From the NCBI GenBank assembly GCA_910574205.1, contig CAJSYJ010000003.1, positions 186,001-250,000 on the forward strand: a stretch of 64,000 bases of DNA, in the 5' to 3' direction. Position 1 is the stretch's first letter, and each line of letters opens with the position of its first letter. A model generated the notes under the pieces. The model was given only the letters and a program-made list of their open reading frames with translations, did no database searches and was not told the origin of the DNA. The position numbers and the translations under genes are program-made. The DNA comes from Bacteroidales bacterium (lineage in GTDB: Bacteria; Bacteroidota; Bacteroidia; Bacteroidales; Rikenellaceae). This document shows, piece by piece, positions 1-9,700 of the stretch.

Positions 1-68
1 GAGCGTTACCGCTCGCACGACAAGATGGATTTCTCGCAAATATCATAATAGTTTGCAACGAATTTCGT

Positions 69-76
69 TATCTTTG
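69..76 (+). promoter_or_regulatory. Bacteroidetes -7 box upstream of the 103 gene
   Basis: TATCTTTG matches the Bacteroidetes TAnnTTTG -7 consensus and lies 26 nt before the ATG at 103. No TTTG stands at the usual 19-21 nt upstream (a TTTG at 52-55 is too close), so the -33 part is weak. Confidence 0.5.
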
Positions 77-102
77 CAGATCGGAATAACAACATATCGA
101 AT

Positions 103-1473
103 ATGGCACTCACAAGATGCAGCAAATGCGGAAACCTCGTATCGGACAAAGCCTCGGCATGCCCGATATGCGGCCATGAAGTATCGGCGGCGGCCGCAAC
201 GACGGCGCCGGCCTCTACACCCAAGACGCTGAACGACATTCTGGCCGAGCGCGGAGCCGTGCCCGAGACCCTCAACGACAGACTCCAACGCGAAGCCGCG
301 GCGAGCACAGCCCCTGCGGCCGAAGCCGACGCCACAGCCGCACCCCGCCGCACTCACGAGCCGACAGCCGAGCGGCATGCTCCGGCGCAGCAGGTTCCGG
401 CTCAGCAGACCGCGACATCCTCAACTGCGGCAGCCTCCGCATCCCCGCGGACGGCATCGCGCGCAGCGGAGCCTATCTTACCCGACCCACGTGCTGCCGA
501 CAGCCGATATGCACAGGATGCCGGCACGCCCGCAGAGGAGCCGTGGCGCCGCGACGACGATGACGACGAGAGCTACGACGACGAGCGCCGCCGCCGTGCG
601 GCTACGGGCTACCGCATAGCGCTTATCATACTCGTACTTATCATAATCCCGCTGGCATTCTTCTTCGCCAAGTATGTCAGCAAGGTGCGCGACGTCGAGC
701 GCAATGCCGAGCTGGTAGCCTCGGCCAAGCAGATGCTCGAAGAGGAGAACTCGCAGTTGGAGGCCGATGCCAAAGACCTCGTGGCCGAGTTCGAGAACAT
801 GAAGATACAGAACGACACTATGCTCGTCAAGTACCAGCAGGCTACGGCGATGCTCGAACAGTTGCAGAAGGAAAAGACCTACAACTACAACCAGATCAAC
901 AAGTACAAGCGCGAGCTGGCTACATTGAAGGATGTCATGAAGGGTTATCTGCGGCAGATCGACTCGTTGAACAGCATCAACCGCCACCTGCAACAGGAGA
1001 ACATATCGTTCAAGAAGGATATCGCCACGGCGCAGCTGCGTGCCGACGTAGCCGAGGAGAAGGCCGAGGAGCTGAACACCAAGGTGCGCATCGGTTCGGT
1101 CATCCGTGCGCGCAGCATAGCCCTCGCATCGCTGGGCGCCAAGAGCAACCCCGTCTCGCGAATCAAGAATGCCAAACGCCTCAGAGTCGATTTCGAGCTC
1201 ACGGCCAACGAGCTGGCCGAACCGGGACAAAAGACCGTCTACGTGCGCATACTCTCGCCCGAGGGCTATCTGTTGTCGGGCGACAACGTGATAACGTTCT
1301 CGTTCGAGGGCGAGGCGCTCATAGCATCCGCCGAGCGTACCGTCGACTACGAGAACAACGACGTGCCGGTCAGCATCTTCTACACCGGCAACGGCTTCAC
1401 GCAGGGCACCTACACCGTCCAGCTCTATACCGAAGGGCGCCTTATCGGCGAGAACGAAATATATATGAGATAA
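103..1473 (+). CDS. zinc-ribbon membrane protein with long coiled coil
   Basis: 456 aa. The N-terminus is a zinc ribbon with Cys6, Cys9, Cys20 and Cys23. A long Ala/Pro/Thr-rich, then acidic (Asp/Glu/Arg) linker leads to one transmembrane segment at about residues 173-190. Residues roughly 195-330 are Glu/Lys/Gln-rich and look like a coiled coil, followed by a folded C-terminal domain with a beta-rich, Ig-like look. The layout suggests a cytoplasmic zinc ribbon anchored in the inner membrane with a periplasmic rod. The function is not known to me. It is a host gene: GC-rich codons throughout. A related zinc-ribbon protein begins at 63230 on the far side of the prophage. Confidence 0.85.
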   Translation: MALTRCSKCGNLVSDKASACPICGHEVSAAAATTAPASTPKTLNDILAERGAVPETLNDRLQREAAASTAPAAEADATAAPRRTHEPTAERHAPAQQVPAQQTATSSTAAASASPRTASRAAEPILPDPRAADSRYAQDAGTPAEEPWRRDDDDDESYDDERRRRAATGYRIALIILVLIIIPLAFFFAKYVSKVRDVERNAELVASAKQMLEEENSQLEADAKDLVAEFENMKIQNDTMLVKYQQATAMLEQLQKEKTYNYNQINKYKRELATLKDVMKGYLRQIDSLNSINRHLQQENISFKKDIATAQLRADVAEEKAEELNTKVRIGSVIRARSIALASLGAKSNPVSRIKNAKRLRVDFELTANELAEPGQKTVYVRILSPEGYLLSGDNVITFSFEGEALIASAERTVDYENNDVPVSIFYTGNGFTQGTYTVQLYTEGRLIGENEIYMR

Positions 1474-1960
1474 CGGCGCGGCATGGGATGCGAATTATCG
1501 TGAAGATATTCGCATCCCTGCTGCAATAACCGCAGCCGACGGCACTTGCGACATATCCGCTCGCCGGCAGCATGTATCAGCGCAGCAGCAGACAACACTC
1601 GCGCGATACGCCGATAAATGCCGTAGCCTGATATTCGGCACTACCGGATACGACCGCAACACCCCGGCGGCTTAGCAGCATATACCGGTGCGACAGCAGG
1701 CAGCGATCCTATATTCCGGCAACTCCGCCGCACGATAGATCAACCGGGTACACCCGCAATATGCCACTGACAGCCCAGCCTGCACGGCAGCCACAGCAGC
1801 AGTGCGAGCACAGCCCCGACAAACGACATCCCCTGCATGAAATGTCATGCAGGGGATGAATCTTTTAGGGTACAGATGATCCAACACTCTCGGCCGACGC
1901 CAGTTGAGCCCCCGACCGATACGGCCGCAACTCAGAAACTGCCGGTTATCATCTGCACTG
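1474..1960. other. intergenic stretch, no supported gene
   Basis: 487 bp between two host genes. I see no ORF with coding character. The only structured element is the perfect hairpin at 1828-1857 listed separately. Confidence 0.6.
1828..1857. terminator. 13-bp perfect hairpin, likely terminator
   Basis: ATCCCCTGCATGA and its exact reverse complement are separated by AATG. A short T run (TCTTTTA) follows on the + strand. It lies about 100 nt past the stop of the minus-strand gene at 1961 and 355 nt past the 103 gene, so which gene it ends is unclear. Confidence 0.5.
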
Positions 1961-2818
1961 TTACAACGCTATCAATCTGTATTTCTTACGGATTTCTGCA
2001 ACCCCGGATACATCGGCCTCGGGCAACGACGCAATCAACTCCGCCAGACCGTAATCATTTATTATCCTGCTATCGAAAAGCGTGTAACCGATCAACTCGC
2101 CGGATACATCATCATGTGTCAGCAGATATGTTTTACCTGTCAGCGGGTCTACATAACGTCTCATGAAATCTACATCGAACTCGCTTCTATCAGCCTCCTG
2201 GAAACTTTGCGGATAGATTACGGCAAGCGAATTACGCGCATGTATGGCCAGATGAGGGAACAGAGCACCGACACGCTGCCGCTCCTCGCTATAATAACGG
2301 TCATAATCGTTATTATCTGGCAAATATCGCGTTCGGATCAATACATCCTCGCCGTAGCGAGTTACAAGATGAGTATAATATTGCGTTCCCTCTTGCAATA
2401 TCTTTTTGGACAAATATATTTTCGGCTCCTCGAACTTCGTAAGCGGCCATACGCATGTACCGGTCTTATAATACTCGTAAAGTATTTCTTTAAGATTATC
2501 CTCCTCGATAGCCTCTGTAATAGGGATCAGACAACCTGCCGGCAATTCCGCTATCGCAAGATTCGATTCATTCGACAGTGAATTGCACCATGTCGAAAGA
2601 TCGACAGTAGGAGCACACAACTCTCTGGCATCTGTAAAGTTAGCATATACCGGCAATCCACCGACGGTATTGATAGAAAACTCTATTTTACGAAATTGAT
2701 TCGTTTCAGACACGAATTTCTGAGTGGACTTACCGATGCTCAAATTACTGCTAATCGATTCCGAATCGTTGCCGTCCGACGATTTTTCCGATATACAAAC
2801 AGACATTTCTGTGTTCAT
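1961..2818 (-). CDS. unrecognised host-side gene next to the prophage left end
   Basis: 285 aa from the ATG at 2818. I do not recognise the family. An in-frame extension to 3016 exists and contains a hydrophobic, lipobox-like stretch ending in VCCS, but it runs into AT-rich DNA that I assign to the prophage end, so it may be an accidental fusion. Base composition (mid-40s percent GC) resembles the lipoprotein genes at 55502 and 56230 on the other side of the prophage; the three probably formed one minus-strand cluster before integration. If the true gene needs a signal peptide, the prophage may have cut off its 5' part. Confidence 0.6.
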   Translation of the reverse strand: MNTEMSVCISEKSSDGNDSESISSNLSIGKSTQKFVSETNQFRKIEFSINTVGGLPVYANFTDARELCAPTVDLSTWCNSLSNESNLAIAELPAGCLIPITEAIEEDNLKEILYEYYKTGTCVWPLTKFEEPKIYLSKKILQEGTQYYTHLVTRYGEDVLIRTRYLPDNNDYDRYYSEERQRVGALFPHLAIHARNSLAVIYPQSFQEADRSEFDVDFMRRYVDPLTGKTYLLTHDDVSGELIGYTLFDSRIINDYGLAELIASLPEADVSGVAEIRKKYRLIAL

Positions 2819-3110
2819 ATTCTTTTCAAGCACTGTTTTCTCAATGTATTGAGAATACTTTCTCTTTCCGATACAGAACGTGAAATTTGATGTGTAACTT
2901 GTTGATTGTTTTGTGATTATTGCAAACATTGAAATTGGCGAGCAACAGACCAGCAACAGAATTGAAATAGCTATTATTGAATAGGTTGAATAATATGGCA
3001 AAGATAGTGATTTCAAAGTTACTTTCTAAATTGGCAAGTAAGGTTACTTTCTGTCCAGTATAACGTCCGTGATAATTTCGCCTATTATTTCTGACAGGTG
3101 TTGGATATAG
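2819..3110. other. AT-rich prophage left end / attachment region
   Basis: About 290 bp without a supported gene. It holds repeated GAGCAACA/CAGCAACA motifs (2939-2959) that echo GAGCAACAAATTAACAACAA at 55345, upstream of the integrase start. Such repeats at both prophage ends could be integrase arm-binding sites; this is inference. Confidence 0.4.
2885..2891. repeat. candidate attL core (ATTTGAT)
   Basis: ATTTGAT here and at 55486 would place the insertion between the lipoprotein gene at 55502 and the gene at 1961. Seven bases can match by chance in AT-rich DNA, so this is tentative. Confidence 0.22.
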
Positions 3111-3114
3111 GCAC

Positions 3115-3140
3115 GGAAAAGGGCGGTATTGCCGCCCTCT
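3115..3140 (-). terminator. terminator after the 3145 gene
   Basis: GGGCGG and CCGCCC flank a 5-nt loop (3121-3137). On the minus strand the hairpin is followed by TTTTCC. It lies just past the stop of the secreted-protein gene and ends the leftmost prophage transcript. A near-identical hairpin core recurs at 30891. Confidence 0.7.
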
Positions 3141-3144
3141 CCTT

Positions 3145-3891
3145 TTATTTGTAACTGTTCTTTTTGTCTGCCGTGAATAGGTTTTTATAAACGGCAAACT
3201 CTACTTCGAAATAGCAACTGTCGATTAATTCAGATGCAGCGTGTGGGTATAAAACAAATCGGACGACATCATGGCCGTCATCCCCGGTTACTCGTTTTAG
3301 AACCATGAAATATAACAGGGGGTATTCCGATTCCCAATAGCGGTTTGCATAATCTTCTCCGTTTGTTCGTGCGTATGATTGATACATTGTTTCAGCGGAC
3401 GAGCAGAGAGTTTCACCGAGCGATAGGAAAAACGGGAATGAATACTCGGCGTGCCCTTTGAACATTTTGTGATAGAACCGAGGTGTTATTGTAACTGTAT
3501 CGTTCGGGCGGATATTGCTCATGCGGATATAGTCGTTCTCAGATATGAGTGCTGCCATTATAGTCCGAGATACAATCCATTCGGTTTGTAATACAGGGTA
3601 ACGCCAACTGTACTCTTTGAAATCATAAAAAAGGTATCGTCGTCCTGCATATTCCCCGATGAATAGACTGTTGAAATTATCGACGGCAACTCCTTCGCCG
3701 AGATAGACGAGCGTCGTATTTTTACGGCTTACCCATTTCCCCGTTTTTCTGTCTTGTTGCCAATACAAAGCCGATTTTATTTCTTTTGATTTTTCCGATA
3801 GTTGTGCTGGGGCGGCATTGATTCTATCCTGTGCTATACTGCTGGCCGATGTTACAAGAACAGCCAAAAATACCATGAATATCTGTTTCAT
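3145..3891 (-). CDS. secreted protein, possible lysogenic-conversion gene
   Basis: 248 aa. The first about 20 residues form a signal peptide (hydrophobic core, then SIAQ). The rest has many aromatic residues and no motif I recognise. It sits past the lysis cassette, at the very end of the prophage, downstream of the TPR-like gene by 1 nt. Genes in this position that encode exported proteins often alter the lysogen rather than build the virion; that role is inferred from position only. Confidence 0.65.
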   Translation of the reverse strand: MKQIFMVFLAVLVTSASSIAQDRINAAPAQLSEKSKEIKSALYWQQDRKTGKWVSRKNTTLVYLGEGVAVDNFNSLFIGEYAGRRYLFYDFKEYSWRYPVLQTEWIVSRTIMAALISENDYIRMSNIRPNDTVTITPRFYHKMFKGHAEYSFPFFLSLGETLCSSAETMYQSYARTNGEDYANRYWESEYPLLYFMVLKRVTGDDGHDVVRFVLYPHAASELIDSCYFEVEFAVYKNLFTADKKNSYK

Positions 3892-3892
3892 A

Positions 3893-4354
3893 TTATATGC
3901 TTGTTTTTAAGATTAAATTCTCGACTTTTTCCAATCGTTCGAGGTATTCCATTTCTGCCGGAAATATCTCTAACGCCCTTAAAATTACCCGTCTTTCATT
4001 GTGGTAATCTCCCTGCTTCCGGTATAGTATCATTAATCGTTTGTAGGCGTGATGTGCAGAATATCCGAGAGCTATATTGGTTTCATATGTGGTTATGGCG
4101 GCCTCGATTTTCCCTATTTTTTCATAGGAAATTCCCTTGTTGTTGAGTTCGACACAATGTCGTAGAGATGCTCCACGCTTGCGGTTTTTGGCTCGAATCT
4201 CGGATAATTGTTCCCGTGTGATTGAACTCGCAAGACCCTGTTTTGCGGCGGGAGGAGATTTGGTTTGTCGCTTTGAATTATAGATGCCTTGCAGTATGCC
4301 TCCGATAGCGGCGACAATAACCCCGAACAGAATGAGATAGAAGAATGTGCCCAT
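3893..4354 (-). CDS. membrane-anchored TPR-like protein
   Basis: 153 aa from the ATG at 4354; a longer frame to 4459 runs into a palindromic noncoding element and is not used. The N-terminus is a transmembrane helix (about residues 3-24). Residues about 65-140 carry helical repeats with TPR-like spacing (NNKGISYEKIGKIEAAITTY). It is followed after 1 nt by the secreted-protein gene, so the pair is likely cotranscribed and may act together at the inner membrane. Function unknown. Confidence 0.6.
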   Translation of the reverse strand: MGTFFYLILFGVIVAAIGGILQGIYNSKRQTKSPPAAKQGLASSITREQLSEIRAKNRKRGASLRHCVELNNKGISYEKIGKIEAAITTYETNIALGYSAHHAYKRLMILYRKQGDYHNERRVILRALEIFPAEMEYLERLEKVENLILKTSI

Positions 4355-4419
4355 ATTTTGTCGTTTTGGCGGTACTATCGTCTTGACAGGGGCACACAAA
4401 AAAGTGTGGGCGTCCTTGG

Positions 4420-4537
4420 TTGGTTTAGAGGCATCGCCAAACGCCCGAAGTCTCAACAAAGGAAACGCCCACGTGTATCACGTAGGCGTCCACCATTGTT
4501 CCTGAGACCTCTAAAAAATTTGGCGATTTTCTAAACC
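4420..4537. repeat. 118-bp nested palindrome upstream of the TPR-like gene
   Basis: Outer arms: GGTTTAGAGGCATCGCCAAA at 4422 pairs with TTTGGCGATTTTCTAAACC ending at 4537. Middle arms: GTCTCA...ACAA at 4450 pairs with TTGTTCCTGAGAC at 4496-4508. Inner arms: ACGCCCACGTG pairs with CACGTAGGCGT around a TAT loop (4466-4490). A further small hairpin, CACAC/GTGTG, sits just outside at 4394. The three nested stems imply a structured RNA or a foldback DNA element. Confidence 0.6.
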
Positions 4538-4636
4538 TCAAAACAATAGCAAACGCTATATTACAATAATTCAGCCCAAATATAAACAAAGTTTTTGATT
4601 CGGGATTGATTCATAGCGGAGAATATTGTTGCGATG

Positions 4637-5110
4637 TTAGATAAATCGCCGAATAATGGCGAAAATCTTTTTTCTGAACGTTATCACCAATAATGCAACC
4701 ACAATCCAAAAGCCTTTTATCTGTGTCTGTTGCCACCATGTCAATTCCCTTTCAACCTGCACGGGCTTTTCTACGATTCTATCCCGATACACGATACTAT
4801 CCCGATAAATTATCTCTTTTTCGGTCGGTACGGGCTTTTTCTGTGGCTTATTTGTCAGCGAGTGGAATAATGCCCCGTCGGGTGTTATTCGGGCGTCAGA
4901 AGTGGCAAAGGACGTTTCCAAATGGCTTGTTGTGTCCCGCACGGTCTCCCGCACGATTTCCACAGGGACGTCCATATAGACCGTATCGAGTACACGTTCG
5001 TATCGAACGACGGTTTCCACCCGAATACTGTCGGAGGTAGTAGTCGAAAGGTGGCGGCACGGACAACATGCCGTAACCGCCAAAATGAAGATGAGCAATA
5101 GTTGTTTCAT
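4637..5110 (-). CDS. candidate unimolecular spanin (lysis)
   Basis: 157 aa. The N-terminus is a lipoprotein signal with the lipobox VTAC at Cys15. A charged middle region rich in Glu, Arg and Asp (residues about 25-125) looks extended. One transmembrane helix lies near the C-terminus (about residues 132-148) with a basic tail. An outer-membrane lipoprotein end plus an inner-membrane end in one chain is the design of unimolecular spanins such as T1 gp11, which fuse the two membranes at the end of lysis. It overlaps the endolysin stop, which fits. No sequence homology is claimed. Confidence 0.6.
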   Translation of the reverse strand: MKQLLLIFILAVTACCPCRHLSTTTSDSIRVETVVRYERVLDTVYMDVPVEIVRETVRDTTSHLETSFATSDARITPDGALFHSLTNKPQKKPVPTEKEIIYRDSIVYRDRIVEKPVQVERELTWWQQTQIKGFWIVVALLVITFRKKIFAIIRRFI

Positions 5111-5616
5111 TACGCTGAAAATTTGATGTCGTTGATTCTATTTTTCCAACCTTTAAGGAACCGGCCTTGCGTCGGGTTGCGCCGCACAATGTCCTCTACG
5201 AACTTGATACGTTCATCTTTGATTCGGACAAAGAACTCGGCAGGGTTTTGAGAGTTGAGTGCCGCCATTGTCTTGGAGCCAACGATGCCGTCCACGGCTA
5301 CACCCAATATCCGTTGCGGAATCTTGATGCCGTGAATTCCAGATGCCCACACCCAATCCACGAGAATGTTGGCGACCGATTGATTTTTGATTTGGTCGGC
5401 CTGCCACCTGTCCCAATAACCGGATTTGAAGATGTGCAACCATTGAGCGTCGGTAATACGCTTCAACTGCTCTACGGATGCGTCTTTTCCGTAAAATTGT
5501 CGGAATGTTCCGATTGTGATACCTTTGTTTGTTGCTCCACCTCTATCGAGAGGGTCGTTTACGAATCCACCCTCCCATTTCAGGATAAAGGGCTGCAATA
5601 GTTCTGCTCGTGCCAT
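5110..5616 (-). CDS. endolysin, GH108-type lysozyme with PG-binding domain
   Basis: 168 aa from the ATG at 5616, 2 nt after the stop of the upstream membrane protein; the longer frame to 5739 has a non-coding-like N-terminus. The start matches the glycosyl hydrolase 108 family: [19 protein letters not shown], in which Glu15 is the expected catalytic acid. The C-terminal half ([13 protein letters not shown]) matches the peptidoglycan-binding domain usually paired with it. It cleaves the cell-wall glycan at lysis. No signal peptide is visible, so it needs a holin for export. Confidence 0.9.
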   Translation of the reverse strand: MARAELLQPFILKWEGGFVNDPLDRGGATNKGITIGTFRQFYGKDASVEQLKRITDAQWLHIFKSGYWDRWQADQIKNQSVANILVDWVWASGIHGIKIPQRILGVAVDGIVGSKTMAALNSQNPAEFFVRIKDERIKFVEDIVRRNPTQGRFLKGWKNRINDIKFSA

Positions 5617-5618
5617 AA

Positions 5619-6221
5619 TTATTTGTATTCGGGTAAAATGTACTGAATGTGGTCGGCCGCCTCTTGCAACTGCTGCCGCAGGGATGCCGGTTGTAACTGC
5701 TGCTCGTGGGTGAAACCGCAGAAGATAGACCCTATCCAATCGTGTTCGTCGTCAGTCAGCCGTTTCACGACAACCGAGCAACAGCCGTTCGTCGTCATGA
5801 TAGCCCGTGCTCGTTTATCTTTGACCTCGGTATCGATATTGCGATAGAGAAGAAAATCACGAGCGGATAGTTCGGCGGAGAATGCTGCCACATCCGACAT
5901 TGGCAGCCGTTGTACGTTCGGCTTCATGGCAGATACGCCGTTTCGTTTCACTTCCAAACTGACTGACAAAAACAAATTGTTCACGAGTGGGTGCGGTTGG
6001 ACAATATATACACGGTCGGCCTGCAATTCGTGCAGGAGCTGCCACAGCACACCGTATATTTTGGCGATATTGTCGCTGCGCTTGACTGACTTTACCTCTT
6101 CTTCGGCTTTCCACTTTTCGATTTTGAGGTCAGTCAGCTTGTTCTTAGCATACTGATTATATGAAAACCAAGCCGATAAAATGACGGCTATCGAACTGAT
6201 AATTGCAGGTATATTCTCCAT
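5619..6221 (-). CDS. membrane protein of the lysis cassette, possible holin
   Basis: 200 aa. One transmembrane helix at about residues 6-22 is followed by a basic, helical stretch and a globular soluble domain. It directly precedes the endolysin by 2 nt and is preceded by its own promoter with the 19-bp dyad (6241-6272). Position suggests a role in timing or release of the endolysin, but the large soluble domain is unusual for a holin, so a regulatory or exclusion role is also possible. Confidence 0.6.
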   Translation of the reverse strand: MENIPAIISSIAVILSAWFSYNQYAKNKLTDLKIEKWKAEEEVKSVKRSDNIAKIYGVLWQLLHELQADRVYIVQPHPLVNNLFLSVSLEVKRNGVSAMKPNVQRLPMSDVAAFSAELSARDFLLYRNIDTEVKDKRARAIMTTNGCCSVVVKRLTDDEHDWIGSIFCGFTHEQQLQPASLRQQLQEAADHIQYILPEYK

Positions 6222-6240
6222 AATCCTATTTTATTTCCCA

Positions 6241-6272
6241 CAAAGGTATTGAAATGATTGTATTATAATCAT
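6241..6272 (-). promoter_or_regulatory. lysis promoter with 19-bp dyad (site 1)
   Basis: On the minus strand the dyad ATGATTATAATACAATCAT (6254-6272) is followed after 5 nt by TACCTTTG (6241-6248), a perfect TAnnTTTG -7 box. The dyad occupies the -33 region. The next start codon is at 6221. Confidence 0.7.
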
Positions 6273-6287
6273 ATTTTTAGATGAAAA

Positions 6288-6743
6288 TTAAATTAATAAT
6301 GCTTCTAACGCATTGATTTTATCCCGTATATTTTGGCGTTGATCGTGCAACTTTTCAATATCATACGGTGAAGTTGCTCGTGTTAAGGACGCTTCATAGC
6401 ACTTGATGATTTTGTAGTCGCTATTCGATAATTCGGCTTTTAATGCTTCGATTTCTCTCCGCACTTTTTGAGTATCGAATACCGGTTTGTAATGATAAGC
6501 AATCCGGTTGCCAGCATCATAGGGCATGATGCGCACAACATATCCGTCCTCGCATTGTAATCGAGATTCATCAAGTCGCTCGACCGGTTTCCAGCCGTTG
6601 GCCGACAACTTCTTTATTTGTTCCTCGACGGTAATCGTTCGGCTTTTTATTTTACCGTCGGTATCTCGATAGCGTTCCTGCTGTTCTTCGATATTCCGAG
6701 ATACGAGGTAGCCTGCATCGTTTATATATCCGTATTCTGTCAT
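6288..6743 (-). CDS. phage protein with tail-fibre-assembly-like C-terminus
   Basis: 151 aa. The C-terminal third (SDYKIIKCYEASL ... RQNIRDKINALEALL) resembles the ending of XkdW/tail fibre assembly proteins, in which a conserved DYK..K..E segment is followed by a helical R...R..IN.LE segment. It lies immediately downstream of the large tail protein (13-nt gap). A chaperone role for the tail tip or fibre is a reasonable guess. Confidence 0.55.
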   Translation of the reverse strand: MTEYGYINDAGYLVSRNIEEQQERYRDTDGKIKSRTITVEEQIKKLSANGWKPVERLDESRLQCEDGYVVRIMPYDAGNRIAYHYKPVFDTQKVRREIEALKAELSNSDYKIIKCYEASLTRATSPYDIEKLHDQRQNIRDKINALEALLI

Positions 6744-6755
6744 AATTCTGATAAG

Positions 6756-9700
6756 TTAAAATTTCCACCGGCTGACTAACCAAGCCTCCTTTTTCACGTC
6801 GTTCAAATAAAAGATAGCAAAGGTGAATTTTGCTTCCCAACCCTCCGGCACATCGTAGTAATCATTGGCACTGATGTCATCAAAAATGAATTGCCCTGTC
6901 CGAGCGCGGAAACGCATACCGCCTTGACCTATCTGTTTGGCGAAAATTACCTTTCCTTCCATTTCGCCGGTAGGTAGATAAACAGTAGCAGTTTTTCCTG
7001 AATTAGAGAAACCGAGGCATTGGGTATATCCGTCGTACAGATAGTATGTTCCTGCATCTCCGATGTATTTGGGGCGAAGAATAAGGCCTGCGGCCATCAA
7101 ATCCCAAAAATAGCCGCCATAGGCAGGGGCATTGCCTGAATTGGACGCTCGTCCGTAGACGCCTGCTATAATGGTACTCTCTTTCTCGAACATCCAATCA
7201 TTGTTCACGTTTCCAACCCCCAGCCCGACAACTGCTCCGTAGTGTGTATAGCCAGTCGATATGGGCAGGGCATTAGTTTTGGCATTGTTACAAAATACCC
7301 CGCTTGCAGAAAGATAGGCAACGCCATTATCGTTTCTTGCCGAAACCTCACCCAATGCGGCATCAATGTCGATCTCCGAACCATCGTTGTCGAGCGAATA
7401 ATCCCCGCCGGTCGATGTTGATTTCAGGTGAATTTTCCCCGTCTTGCCATTCAGGTACATTGCTGGGACGTTCCCCGATTTCATCGTGGATTTGATAACC
7501 TCGTCCGAAAAATAGAATCCGGCAATCAAGGCTTCGCCGATGACTTTAAGCCGTTCTTTGATTGTGGCATTGCTCATTATCAGCGTGGCGAGTTCTTCAT
7601 TATTCCAGTCTATGTAAACGCCATTCGTGCCTATACGGACGGCATTTTTCAGCAGGTCGATGAAACTTTTGCCGTCGGAGCTGACAATTCGGTCGGTCGT
7701 GATACGTCCCGGAAGAATTTCCGTGAAACCATATAACGAAGCATAACTCCGTTCGCCGTCGAACTCGCTGTTCAGGATTCCCATAAGCAGGTAATAGGAA
7801 TCGCTTTCAGCGTTCATGGGTTTCGCTTGTTCGCTGATGTAGAACACGCCTGTTTGATTGGTGCGGCTAACTTTGGCATAGAGGTAGTATTTGCTATCCA
7901 CGGCAGTTAATGTCGGCGTCTGAAATGCAGGTAACGACCAAAATTTGTACTCGCCAACTGCATGACTTGCCGATATAGACGTAATGCCGAGTGTCAGGTG
8001 TTGGACAATTCCGGCCGGAACGGACAAAACTTTTCGCTCCTTATCGTAGGCCACTTCGTGAACAACCGGCATCGGGTTTGTCATGCTGTTTACGAAGCGA
8101 AATTGCAGGCTTTCGTCCCCGACGAGCATAGCCATTGTCTGTACGGCAACGGGGTTTATGGATTTCGAGAAGTTGTCGAGTAGGGCATCGCCCAACATTT
8201 CGATAGTTTCCAACGAATCCCGATAGCGACGTTTAGTGAATTGTAAAGCCTCTTTGTGGAGGGTGTCCATAACGACCTCGTTGCTTTCGATTTTCCGCAA
8301 GTCGCTCGATACCGTTCGTCCGACGGTAGAGTTCGACAATTCGATTTCGGGGCTGTGGGGATTGTTGATGTAATCCTTTATCCCGATAATCCTGACAAGA
8401 ACTCCCTCCGGTTGGAATCGTTCGTCGGCAAATTGAACAAATCCCCCCAATTTTATCCGCCCGCCTATATTGAGCCAATCTTTCTTTGCCCATATTCCGT
8501 CCAACTCGCCGGTGAACGTGAACTTCTGTTCCTCATTATCATACAGGTACTTCACTCCCTGTCGGAACATATCCCACGATGCTCCGGTTTTTGTGGCGTT
8601 GTCGCAGATGTACGCAGCGGGCAGCATACAATGAAATACGGCGTATGTATCTCCGACTTTGGGTATGTAATTCCCGCCTGGCATTGTTTCTCCGTCTATG
8701 TCCTGCGGAACGATTTCAAACCGGCGGGCGGCTTTCCCTCCGGTGGCATTGTGGATATACTTTGCCTCGAATTCTTTTCCGGCCAACATTCCCGTCTGTG
8801 GAATGATTGTCAGCGTTTCACCCGCTATCAGACACTCTTCGAAATTCAACGAGGCAGGGATGCTGTTATCCACGATGTCGTAAAAATGCTTGTTGGCATC
8901 AACTACCGTAACGGCACTGATCGTCCCCACGCGGGAGGGGTATATTTCTGTGCAATCAAGGCTATCTTCTGCCTGTGAGGATAGCGGTTTATCGGCACGA
9001 CGGATTGAGAACCCGTCCGCATCCGTTTGGTAGGTTCGTGCCTTACTGCTGTTAAATTCCTGCTCGCCCTCAAAGTGCTCTCCGTCGAATCGGATTGTTT
9101 GGTTTTTGGGCAACAATAACTCGGAGCCACCGTATTGGCTGGCGTCTATATTTCGCTCCCCGCCTTGAACATACAGGATTTCGATAGGTGTAGAATCTTC
9201 GTAGTTAGAGCGTCCGATACCGGGCTTAAATCCATTCCCTTTGCCATACGACAACGGCAGCGGATTGTCTCTGTTGTACTCGACTTTCCATAATGACACC
9301 TGCTTGCCGACAAATTCATATTCCGTTTCCCACTCATCCGCCATTTGAGATAGTGCGTCTATGCAATACGCATGGTTGTACGATATGGCCTTTTCAGGAG
9401 CATCGATACACCGCCCGATAGTCCAACCGCTGTCCCGTTGGTTCATGTTATCCACGAACATTTGCAGGTGTTCGATAGGCTTGGCTGTCAGAGGAAATTT
9501 TAGCCGTCTATCTACGGGGTTCCTAAATTTCCACTTGCCCGCCTTTGCCTGTGGCGAATCGAATACGACGGTGTACTCGAAATAGCGGCTGTGCTTCATT
9601 TTCAGGCTTTCGGGCTTTTCGAGCGTATAGGTCTCGTTCTCATAGACACAATACGCTCCGACAGGTATTTCGACGTGTTCTGCCAGCGAAAAATAGAGCG

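Noticed and set aside
2819..3016. N-terminal extension of the 1961 gene
   Set aside because: Lies in AT-rich prophage-end DNA; the lipobox-like stretch may be chance.
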